This document shows, piece after piece, positions 54,307 through 62,144 of a DNA stretch of 64,000 nt; positions within the stretch are counted from its first letter, which is position 1, and each line of letters opens with the position of its first letter. The notes beneath the pieces were generated by a model. It was not told the DNA's origin and did not search any database. It saw nothing but the letters and a program-made list of their open reading frames with translations. Both the position numbers and the translations under genes were made by a program. This DNA is from Propionibacteriaceae bacterium (GTDB taxonomy: Bacteria; Actinomycetota; Actinomycetes; Propionibacteriales; Propionibacteriaceae), in assembly GCA_031272505.1 (NCBI GenBank), contig JAISTQ010000054.1:62001-126000 (forward strand), read 5' to 3'.

Positions 54307-57300
54307 ATGAGATCAACTACCTACCGGCGGAGTATCATCGCTGGCCTGCTCACGGCTGGCTTGGTGTTCACCGGCATGCCTGGGATCACCACCCAGCAGG
54401 CCGCCGCCGCTCCACTATTGCCCTATCAAGACCAAACGCTTCCCTTCAGTGTCCGCGCCGCAGATTTGGTATCCCGCATGACGCTCGAAGAGAAGGCTCC
54501 GCAGTTCGCCTCGACCCTCTATACCGGGTCCTCTGGTGCCGCTGCGCCGGCCATCCCGCGCTTGGGTGTGCGCACCTACAACTACTGGTCCGAGGCGCTG
54601 CACGGCGTTGCCCGTGAAGGCCTGGCCACCGAGTTCCCCACCGGCTTGAACATCGCCGGCACCTGGGATCGCGATCTCGTGCAGGCGGCGACGAACGCCA
54701 TCTCCGATGAGGCGCGCGTGAAGACGAACGACTGCTACACCTTGGATGCCCAAGGCCAGCCGACCGTCTCGGTGGACACCCAATGCAAGGGCTTGACGTA
54801 TTGGTCCCCGACCATCAACCTCGCGCGTGATCCGCGCTGGGGCCGCGCCGATGAGAACTACGGCGAAGATCCGTACCTCGCCGGCGAGACCGCCGGCCAG
54901 TTCGTGCTCGGCCTGCAGGGCGGCAACGCCTCCAAGCCCGATACCGTCGGCGGTGGCATCCAGGCCAACTACCTGAAGGCCGTCTCCACCACCAAGCACT
55001 ATCTGGCCAACAACTCCGAGGTGAACCGTCACGACGGCACCTCGAACCTCTCGGATCGCTCGCTGCACGAGTATTACACCGCGCACTTCGGCAAGGCGAT
55101 GCAGGAGTACGGCGTGAAGTCGTACATGACGTCCTACAACGCGGTGAACGTGGTGGATACCTTCACCACCGACACTGCCGCCCCGCTCATCAAGACCGGC
55201 GTCGAGAGCGATTTCACCTCCATGGGTTCCGGCACTTACGAGGCCAGCACCCCGGTGTCCGCCAGCATCTATGTGAACAACACGCTGCTGCGCCGGATGT
55301 ACGGCTTTGACGGCTTCTCCACCTCAGACTGCGGCGCCACCAACAACGTGATCGGCGTGGGCGCCAGCTTCTCTGGTGGCCACGCTTGGCGTCCGGAGGC
55401 GCTCGGCGGCCGTCAAGTCACCGCCGCTGAAGGCGCCGCCTGGTCGCTGAAGGCCGGCACGGATGTCGACTGCTGGGCCACCGTTTACCCGCAGACGCTC
55501 CCGGTCGCGCAGCAGCAGGGCCTGGCCACTGAGCAGGATTGGGATGTCGCGCTGGTGCGCGCCTTCACCGTCCGCTTCCAGACTGGCGAATTCGACACGG
55601 TGAACCCGTATCGCACCAGCCAGTATGTCTCCGCCGCCAACAACGACAAGTCGATTGAGTCGGCCGAGCACCAGGCGATCGCACATCAGATGAGCCTGGA
55701 ATCCCCGGTGCTGCTCAAGAACGACGGCAACGTGCTGCCGTTCACCTCGAAGTCCGGCAACACGGTCATCGTGGGCTACTACGGCGAAGAGCCTGTGCAT
55801 GGCGGCTATTCTCCGGAGTCCACGCTGAACACCAAGTCGGCCTATGAGGGCGTCCGCGATTTCGTGGGTGCCAGTGGCAACGTCTCCATCATTGACGACG
55901 CGGATCTCGGTTTCTTCTCTTCGTCGAAGCCAATCATCGGTGGCTCGATGGACATGATGACTTTCCAGTACCGCGCCATCGACTACTACGATGCCACGAA
56001 CACTTACATCGGTTTCGCTCCGGCGAATGCCTCCACCATAACCGCTGACGGTGCTGGCTATACCTATGGCTGCTTCTCGTGGGGTTCTGTGAGCTTCTGC
56101 TTCGGCGGTAACGGCGCTAGCCTCAACGGTTATTTCGACATCAAGCAGACTGCTGGTGTTCCGGCTGGCGCGAATTCTATCCAGATCCCGCTCAGCCTCC
56201 CGTACGGTGGCACGAGCTATCTGCCCGCCGCTGCGGGTGAGCCGGCTGGCTGCATGTCCACCCCTGTGGGTTGCAAGACCATCGGTGAGATCACGTTGCA
56301 GGCTGGTTCGCATACGCCGGTCACCGTTCCGGTGTACAAGAACGAGTACATCACCGGCGCCTCCAGCTATGCCACGCAGTATCTGCCGCTGAACGTCACG
56401 CTGGCTCAGCTTGGCTTGGCACCTGGCGATACCGACACCATCCGCTTCTCCTTCGGCCTCACCGGTGTGGCTGCCGGTGGCTCCGGCCTCAGCTTCACCA
56501 CCGCGCAGGAGAATCAGATCAAGGCTGCTGATCGCGTGATCGTCTATATCGGCACCGCCGAAGGCGATTCGAATGAGGAGCAGGATCGCCCGAATGTGAA
56601 CTTCCCGCAGAGCCAGGCGCAGATGGCCAAGCAGATCGCGCAGTGGAATCCGAATACCGTGGTCTGGATCCAGGCGGTCGGCCAGATGAACATCACCCCG
56701 TTCAAGGACGATGTGAAGGCCATCATCTGGTCCACCTACAACGGCCAGTTCCAAGGCGATGCGGTGGCTGAGGTGCTCTGGAATGCCTCGGTGAACGTGG
56801 GCGCGGGCAAGACGGTCCAGGCGAATCCGTCTGGTCGCCTCACCTACACCTACTACTCTGACGTGCCGAACCAGTTGACGGCGTCGACGGATTACGCATT
56901 GACGACTACCGAGTACAAGGCCACCACCGATCCGGACGGCACGATTTGCGGCCGCACCTACTGGTATTACAAAGTGAGCGCTAGCTGCGCCGCCCCGGAT
57001 TATGTGTTCGGCCATGGCTTGAGCTACACCAGCTTCGCCTATTCCGGCCTCACCCTCTCGCAGACTTCGGTTACGCCGAATGACACCATCAACGCTTCGG
57101 TCACCGTCACCAACACCGGTGCCTATGCCGGGCGCGAAGTGGTGGAGCTGTATGCGATTTCCCCAGGTGCGGATGGCGAGAACCGGCCGTTGAAGCAGCT
57201 GAAGGGCTATGCCAAGACCGATCTGCTGCAGCCGGGCGCTTCCGTCACCGTGAGCATCCCGCTGAAGGCGTCGGATCTGTGGTTCTGGGATACCGCGGGC

Positions 57301-58593
57301 CAGAAGCGCGTCTATGACACCGGCGCGTGGAAGATCCAGGTGGCTCCGAGTTCCGCTGACGGCGCTGGTTTGACGGCCACGTTGAACATCTCCGGCACTC
57401 GCAAGGCGGGCGTGGATGTAGTCACCGCGATTCCGGATGGCGTCCAGCTCTATCTGACGACTCCGGATAACGTGATCAACGCCAACCTGTCGGCTACCAA
57501 GCACGATCAGTCCTTCTGGGATCTCACCGATCCGGCCGTGAAGGTGGAGTACTCGGTGCAGAATCCGGTCGTGGCGAAGGTCACCGCCGATGGCGTGGTC
57601 TCCCCGATCGCGGAGGGCGCTACCCTCGTGGTCGCCAAGGTCACCGCCGATGGCGAGACGAAGCAGACCACCTTCCCGGTAGTCGTGCATTCGCGGAACA
57701 TCACCTCCGGCGTGGCGATGACGCAGGGTAATGCTGCTGACGGCTACCCGCTGCCGAGTGTCACGGATTACACCTTCCAGGTGAACTTCCCGACTCCTTC
57801 CCCGACGCTCTCCGAAGCCAAGGCGGGCGTGCAGTTGAAGGCCAACATCTTCCCGGATGTCACCGGGACGGAGACCTTCAGCTACCTCATCGCCCCGATG
57901 GACAACAACTCCGCCGGCGCCTCCGTCACCAACAGCGGTCTGCTGAAGGCCACGAAGACGGGCGAGGTGGAAGTCACCGTTGTCGCGGAGCTGAACGGCG
58001 TGCAGAAGTCGCACACCATCAGGGTGCGGGTTACCGCTGATCCGGTCGCCCCGCAGGAGCCGACGACACCTTCCTCCAAGGTGAACTTGGCTACCTCCAC
58101 GGTGAAGGCCGGCTGGCGCGCCTACACCGGCAAGCAGGTGAAGCCTGGTTCCATCGTGGTGAACGGCGTGAAGCTCGTGGAAGGCACGGACTTCACCTAC
58201 ACCTCGCTGGGCACCAACAAGGCCATCGGCAAGGGCACCGCGGTAATCTCCGGCATCGGCACCCATGAAGGCACCAAGTCGGTTACCTTCAAGATTGTGC
58301 CGGCGAAGAGCAAGATCACCGCACTCACCCCGGCCAAGAAGAGCCTGAAGGTCACTTGGAAGAAGTCCTCCTCCGCCGAGGGCGTCACTGGCTACCAGGT
58401 CGCCTACAAGGTGAAGGGCGCGGCTTCGTTCAAGACGAAGACGGTCACCGGCGCTTCGAAGACATCCTTGACGCTTACTGGCTTGACAAAGGGCAAGCAG
58501 TACACCATCAAGGTACGTGCCTACAAGAAGATCTCCGGCGTCAGCTATCCTGGCCCGTGGACTCAAAAGACCTCCACCAAGAAGGTCAAGTAA
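54307..58593 (+). CDS. Secreted multidomain glycoside hydrolase family 3 (beta-xylosidase-like)
   Basis: The 1428-residue protein has a signal peptide ending near AAAA (about residue 38). The GH3 catalytic part carries TYNYWSEALHGVA, RDPRWGRADENYGEDPYLAG, STTKHYLANNSE and the nucleophile Asp341 in FSTSDCGATN. YxYWSEALHGV is typical of beta-xylosidase-type GH3 enzymes, so release of xylose or arabinose from plant glycans is likely. A beta-sandwich insert (about 540-730), the GH3 C-terminal part, an Fn3-like domain (about 905-1030), Big2-like Ig domains and a C-terminal Fn3 domain with Lys-rich linkers follow. There is no sorting motif, so it is secreted or held by binding domains. The tail resembles that of gut Firmicutes surface enzymes, hinting at domain exchange. 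Confidence 0.87.
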   Translation: MRSTTYRRSIIAGLLTAGLVFTGMPGITTQQAAAAPLLPYQDQTLPFSVRAADLVSRMTLEEKAPQFASTLYTGSSGAAAPAIPRLGVRTYNYWSEALHGVAREGLATEFPTGLNIAGTWDRDLVQAATNAISDEARVKTNDCYTLDAQGQPTVSVDTQCKGLTYWSPTINLARDPRWGRADENYGEDPYLAGETAGQFVLGLQGGNASKPDTVGGGIQANYLKAVSTTKHYLANNSEVNRHDGTSNLSDRSLHEYYTAHFGKAMQEYGVKSYMTSYNAVNVVDTFTTDTAAPLIKTGVESDFTSMGSGTYEASTPVSASIYVNNTLLRRMYGFDGFSTSDCGATNNVIGVGASFSGGHAWRPEALGGRQVTAAEGAAWSLKAGTDVDCWATVYPQTLPVAQQQGLATEQDWDVALVRAFTVRFQTGEFDTVNPYRTSQYVSAANNDKSIESAEHQAIAHQMSLESPVLLKNDGNVLPFTSKSGNTVIVGYYGEEPVHGGYSPESTLNTKSAYEGVRDFVGASGNVSIIDDADLGFFSSSKPIIGGSMDMMTFQYRAIDYYDATNTYIGFAPANASTITADGAGYTYGCFSWGSVSFCFGGNGASLNGYFDIKQTAGVPAGANSIQIPLSLPYGGTSYLPAAAGEPAGCMSTPVGCKTIGEITLQAGSHTPVTVPVYKNEYITGASSYATQYLPLNVTLAQLGLAPGDTDTIRFSFGLTGVAAGGSGLSFTTAQENQIKAADRVIVYIGTAEGDSNEEQDRPNVNFPQSQAQMAKQIAQWNPNTVVWIQAVGQMNITPFKDDVKAIIWSTYNGQFQGDAVAEVLWNASVNVGAGKTVQANPSGRLTYTYYSDVPNQLTASTDYALTTTEYKATTDPDGTICGRTYWYYKVSASCAAPDYVFGHGLSYTSFAYSGLTLSQTSVTPNDTINASVTVTNTGAYAGREVVELYAISPGADGENRPLKQLKGYAKTDLLQPGASVTVSIPLKASDLWFWDTAGQKRVYDTGAWKIQVAPSSADGAGLTATLNISGTRKAGVDVVTAIPDGVQLYLTTPDNVINANLSATKHDQSFWDLTDPAVKVEYSVQNPVVAKVTADGVVSPIAEGATLVVAKVTADGETKQTTFPVVVHSRNITSGVAMTQGNAADGYPLPSVTDYTFQVNFPTPSPTLSEAKAGVQLKANIFPDVTGTETFSYLIAPMDNNSAGASVTNSGLLKATKTGEVEVTVVAELNGVQKSHTIRVRVTADPVAPQEPTTPSSKVNLATSTVKAGWRAYTGKQVKPGSIVVNGVKLVEGTDFTYTSLGTNKAIGKGTAVISGIGTHEGTKSVTFKIVPAKSKITALTPAKKSLKVTWKKSSSAEGVTGYQVAYKVKGAASFKTKTVTGASKTSLTLTGLTKGKQYTIKVRAYKKISGVSYPGPWTQKTSTKKVK

Positions 58594-58606
58594 GTAAAAC
58601 CTCATC

Positions 58607-58642
58607 AGCAAGTGGCCCCAGGTCCCCCTGGGGCCACTTGCT
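58607..58642 (+). terminator. Terminator of the GH3 gene
   Basis: A perfect 16-bp stem (arms 58607-58622 and 58627-58642, AGCAAGTGGCCCCAGG and its complement) with a 4-nt loop starts 13 nt after the stop codon. The T-run is weak. Confidence 0.85.
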
Positions 58643-58646
58643 TCCC

Positions 58647-58735
58647 CGTCATCCTCGAGCCCCAGGCTCGGGGATCCAGTCCGACCATGCCGGAGGCATT
58701 TGGGAGGACACAGAACGTGTGAGCGAAGCGAACTC
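58647..58735 (+). repeat. Palindromic element R7 (intergenic)
   Basis: Hairpin A is CTCGAGCC-CCA-GGCTCGGGG, followed by ATCCAGTCCGACC, hairpin B ATGCC-GGA-GGCAT, TTTGGGAGGAC and GTGAGCGAAGCGAAC. It is followed within 4 bp by the second operator-like palindrome. Confidence 0.85.
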
Positions 58736-58738
58736 TAC

Positions 58739-58756
58739 ATGGGGAAACATCCCCAT
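58739..58756. promoter_or_regulatory. Operator-like palindrome copy 2 (before RCC1 gene)
   Basis: ATGGGGA-AACA-TCCCCAT, identical to copy 1. It ends 23 bp before the -10 box at 58780, so it covers or abuts the -35 region. Confidence 0.55.
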
Positions 58757-58779
58757 TTCGTCAATTGAAACCCGTCATT

Positions 58780-58785
58780 TACAAT
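58780..58785 (+). promoter_or_regulatory. -10 hexamer of a leaderless RCC1-protein promoter
   Basis: TACAAT ends 7 nt before the ATG at 58793; no Shine-Dalgarno sequence is present. Confidence 0.6.
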
Positions 58786-58792
58786 ATTCCCC

Positions 58793-61411
58793 ATGAGCGC
58801 CCAACGCTGCCGCAAACTCCTAGTCGCCGCCCTGTCCACGTCGCTGCTGGCTGGCCTGCTGGTGGCCGCCGTGCAGCCTGTCTCCAGCGCCAACGTGCCC
58901 GCTGGCTCCGTCGTCGCCTTTCGCGGCAGCACTCAGCTTCCCGTTCCCGATGGCTTGACCGACATCGTCGCCATCGCCTCGGCGAACACCCACAATCTGG
59001 CGCTGCGTGAAAATGGCACGGTAGTGCAATGGGAGATCAACGCCCCATCGGCGGCACAGACGGTGCCGGGTCTCACTAACGTCGTGGATATTTCGGTCGG
59101 TTGGAATCACTATCTAGCTGTCAGATCTGATGGAAGTGTTTGGGCTTGGGGCGACAATACCTTCGGACAACTGGGTATCGGAACTACTCTCAGCGCTCCT
59201 TCCCCTGAGAGACTGACGGGAATCGCCGGTGTCGTCAAGGTGAGAGCTGGAGCAGGCACGAGCGTTGCTTTGAAACCCAATGGAGAGGTTTGGGTGTGGG
59301 GATCGAATGAGCAAAGGGCACTGTGCCTTGCTGATGCTATCACCAAGCAACTAAGCCCTACACAACTCTCAGGCGGATCTGCTTCAGATGTTGCTGCGGG
59401 GGGTGCACACCTTGTGATCTTGGGATTCAATGGTGAAGTAGGTGCTTGTGGTTTATCGAATCCCATCCAGTCCAACCCTTTGAACTTTGGTCAGACAACT
59501 GTTCCTTCCGGTCTCTCCGGTGTAGTTGCAATCGGTGCTGGCCCGGCTTTCAGCGCTGCACTGAAATCTGATGGCTCGATAGTTTGGTGGGGAGTCGGTG
59601 CAGATTCCGCAACACACGAATGGCCTATATCCAGCAATGATATTAGTGACTTCGTGGTTGCGGTAAGGGAGGCAAGCAGTCTGAGGGCCATGGTTTGGGC
59701 GATCTACAACGACGGGACGGTGCTCGGTGGGCCGAGTTGGCTGCACGACGTCACTGCCATTTCGGCCGGTTCCGATTACGCCTTGGCGATTGTGAAAGCT
59801 GGTTCACCAACCACTCCGCCGGTCGCTTCTTGGGGTCTCACCTACGACGTGAACACGCCATCCGGTGCCTCAGTGGCCAGCGTCACCCTGCCAGCGGCAC
59901 AGTCGGGGATTGCGCAAGGATCGGCGTCTGCTGCGGTAGGCGCGCCATCTGGGGTGCCGGTGAAGTCGGGCGGCACCTACTCGTTCGCGGGCTGGTCAAC
60001 CACGGCTACCGGGGCCGTGGAGTACTCGGCCTCCGCCACCGTCACGTCTAGTGCCGATGTGACGCTCTACGCCCAGTGGACGTGGACGCCCACCCCGCCG
60101 CCGTCGACCTGGGCGCTCACCTTCAACGCCAACGCGCCAGCCGGTGCCTCGATGGCGGGGGTCACCCTGCCTGCGACGCAATCTGGGATTGCGCAGGGTG
60201 CGGCTTCCGCAGTCATCGGCGCGCCTGTCGGTGTGCCGGTACAGACTGGTGGCACCTATTCGTTTGTCGGATGGGCGCGCAGCTCCAGCGGGTCGGTGGA
60301 GTTTGTCGCCGCTTCCACCGTCACCTCTTCCGCGAATGTGACGCTCTATGCCCAGTGGTCCTGGATGCCCACGGCGGTACCCACGCCCACTTGGGCGCTG
60401 GCGTTCGACGTGAACGCGCCAGCGGGAGCTTCGGTCTCGGGTGTGTATCTGCCAGCGGGGCAGTCCGGGCTTACGCAGGGTGCGGCTTCGGCGGCAGTGG
60501 GTGCTCCAGTTGGGGTACCGGTGCAGGCCGGTGGCACCTACTCGTTTGCCGGATGGTCGACCAGTCCCACTGGAGGCGTGGTTTACACCGCGTCGTCATC
60601 GGTGATTTCCGCTGCGAACGTGACGCTCTATGCCCAGTGGGTGTGGACACCCACCGCGTCCCCCGAGCCGACGCCCACGCCCACGCCCACGCCAACGCCG
60701 ACGCCCACCCCAACACCGACCCCAGCGCCGGACGACAATCCCACGGTGGTGCAGGACGAGCCGGATGCGCCGTCTTGGTACATTCCGGGTACCGGCCTGT
60801 TCACGAAGGTGCCGAAGGTGTCGATTTCGGGGGTGGCAAAGGTGGGCCGGAAGTTGACGGCGAAGCCGGGCACCTGGAAGCCGGTGCCGGAGTTCGCGTA
60901 TCAGTGGTACCGGAATGGGAAGCCGATCGCGCAGGCGTGGGGAAAGACGTACACGGTGAAGGCCGCGGATTTGGGCAAGAAGATCACGGTGAAGGTGATC
61001 GCGTACAAGAGCTATTACAAGGTCACCAGGGTGCTCTCGAATGCGAAGAAGATCACGCGGGGGGCGCTGTCGCGCAAGCCGGTGCCGCAGATCACGGGCA
61101 CGGCGAAGGTGGGTGCGACGTTGAAGGTGAAGGCGGGCACCTGGAAGCCAAAGCCGGTGAAGCTCACTTACCAGTGGTATCGCAACGGCAAGAAGATCAA
61201 AGGGGCGACTGCGTCAACGTACGAGGTGAAGACCGCAGATGCGAAGCAGGTGATCACCGTCCGCGCCACCGGCACCAAGAGCGGCTACAAGACCGTCGCC
61301 AAACTCTCCAAACCCAAGCGCGTCGCCGCCCTCCCCAAGCCCAAACCCACACCTACCCCGTCATCCACCCCCTACACCGAACCCTGCGAATACGGCACCG
61401 ACAAATGCTGA
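58793..61411 (+). CDS. Secreted RCC1-repeat / InlB B-repeat surface protein
   Basis: The 872-residue protein has a signal peptide (about residues 1-33). RCC1-type propeller repeats (about 40-320; motifs GSVWAWGDNTFGQLG, GEVWVWGSN) are followed by three InlB B-type repeats of about 94 residues (about 345-620; GGTYSFAGW and VTLYAQW recur). A PTPT linker and two Ig-like modules with YQWYRNGK come last. The C-terminus (CEYGTDKC) has no sorting motif or helix, so cell attachment is unclear. Adhesion or protein binding is inferred. The DNA for about 59090-59750, inside the RCC1 part, is visibly less GC-rich than the flanks and has different codon use, as if a segment had been exchanged. Confidence 0.82.
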   Translation: MSAQRCRKLLVAALSTSLLAGLLVAAVQPVSSANVPAGSVVAFRGSTQLPVPDGLTDIVAIASANTHNLALRENGTVVQWEINAPSAAQTVPGLTNVVDISVGWNHYLAVRSDGSVWAWGDNTFGQLGIGTTLSAPSPERLTGIAGVVKVRAGAGTSVALKPNGEVWVWGSNEQRALCLADAITKQLSPTQLSGGSASDVAAGGAHLVILGFNGEVGACGLSNPIQSNPLNFGQTTVPSGLSGVVAIGAGPAFSAALKSDGSIVWWGVGADSATHEWPISSNDISDFVVAVREASSLRAMVWAIYNDGTVLGGPSWLHDVTAISAGSDYALAIVKAGSPTTPPVASWGLTYDVNTPSGASVASVTLPAAQSGIAQGSASAAVGAPSGVPVKSGGTYSFAGWSTTATGAVEYSASATVTSSADVTLYAQWTWTPTPPPSTWALTFNANAPAGASMAGVTLPATQSGIAQGAASAVIGAPVGVPVQTGGTYSFVGWARSSSGSVEFVAASTVTSSANVTLYAQWSWMPTAVPTPTWALAFDVNAPAGASVSGVYLPAGQSGLTQGAASAAVGAPVGVPVQAGGTYSFAGWSTSPTGGVVYTASSSVISAANVTLYAQWVWTPTASPEPTPTPTPTPTPTPTPTPTPAPDDNPTVVQDEPDAPSWYIPGTGLFTKVPKVSISGVAKVGRKLTAKPGTWKPVPEFAYQWYRNGKPIAQAWGKTYTVKAADLGKKITVKVIAYKSYYKVTRVLSNAKKITRGALSRKPVPQITGTAKVGATLKVKAGTWKPKPVKLTYQWYRNGKKIKGATASTYEVKTADAKQVITVRATGTKSGYKTVAKLSKPKRVAALPKPKPTPTPSSTPYTEPCEYGTDKC
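59827..60655 (+). repeat. Three InlB B-type coding repeats
   Basis: Units begin near 59830, 60109 and 60391 (period about 280 bp) and share GGCACCTA and GTGACGCTCTA-type stretches. Confidence 0.75.
60663..60727 (+). repeat. Pro-Thr hexanucleotide repeat tract
   Basis: Runs of (A)CGCCCAC/CACCCCA-type units encode a PTPTPT linker of about 20 residues; slippage here would change linker length or, if not in threes, the frame. Confidence 0.65.
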
Positions 61412-61460
61412 CTGTCAGCCAGCCCCAATGTGCGCGCACACTGTCTAAGAGTTGTCTGGA

Positions 61461-62039
61461 TCAGCTGCCAGAGGGAGTGGGATGCGCGGCTGCTTTTAGC
61501 TGGTGGAAGATTTCGACGAACTGGGCGGTGGCGGCTTGCGTACATTCCATGATGGCTCTCATGTCGGCCTTTCGCAGCGAGAATCCGCGGACGATGGTTT
61601 TCAGGGCGTCCCCATCCCCGGACATGGCCTTGCCGAGCGCGGCCCCGACGGCGATGGCATAGGTGGTGTTGCCGATGGTGAGCTTGGTGCTCTTCAGCTT
61701 GGTCACCTTCACGGTGACGTCGGAGAGCGGAGCCTCGGCGACCAGCCGCTTCTTGCCATCCAGCAGCGTCACGTTGCCTCCGCCAATCAGGCTCGTGCCG
61801 TTCTGGATGATCGGTATGCCCCTCCGCGCGACCTGCACGTGCTCGCCGACATACTGATACTGCGGCTGCGCGGCGGCCGGTGGCTGCGGCGCAACCCCCC
61901 ACGCCGGCGCGGGCTGCGCGACGGCCTGCGGCTGTGGGCCTGACGTCGGTTGCGGCTGATACTCCCATGGCTGGGCTCCCTGCGGGGGCTGGCCAGCAGG
62001 CCCAACGGCGGCCGGCCACTCAAAAGTCTCTTCATTCAT
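61461..62039 (-). CDS. Unknown protein, Pro/Gln-rich N-terminus with PH-like core
   Basis: I do not recognise this 192-residue protein. Residues 1-65 are rich in Pro, Gln and Ala and are probably disordered. Residues about 68-165 look like a small beta-rich domain (VQVARRGIPIIQNG, NVTLLDGKKRLVAEAPLSDVTVKVTK, KLTIGNTTYAIAVG), similar in shape to bacterial PH-like or GRAM domains. There is no signal peptide or helix. It is divergent from the T7SS-type gene at 62145, and the third operator-like palindrome lies between them. Confidence 0.6.
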   Translation of the reverse strand: MNEETFEWPAAVGPAGQPPQGAQPWEYQPQPTSGPQPQAVAQPAPAWGVAPQPPAAAQPQYQYVGEHVQVARRGIPIIQNGTSLIGGGNVTLLDGKKRLVAEAPLSDVTVKVTKLKSTKLTIGNTTYAIAVGAALGKAMSGDGDALKTIVRGFSLRKADMRAIMECTQAATAQFVEIFHQLKAAAHPTPSGS

Positions 62040-62073
62040 GTCATGATCCTTTCACGCCCCCACCCCCACGTCG

Positions 62074-62091
62074 ATGGGGACTTTTCCCCAT
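62074..62091. promoter_or_regulatory. Operator-like palindrome copy 3 (divergent promoter region)
   Basis: ATGGGGA-CTTT-TCCCCAT: same 7-bp arms and 4-bp spacing as copies 1 and 2, with a different spacer. It lies between the divergent genes at 62039 and 62145 and could control both. Confidence 0.5.
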
Positions 62092-62144
62092 TGCAGTGGT
62101 TTTTCGCCTCTGGTTGGCTGGTGCCCAACAGAAAGGAGGTCAAC

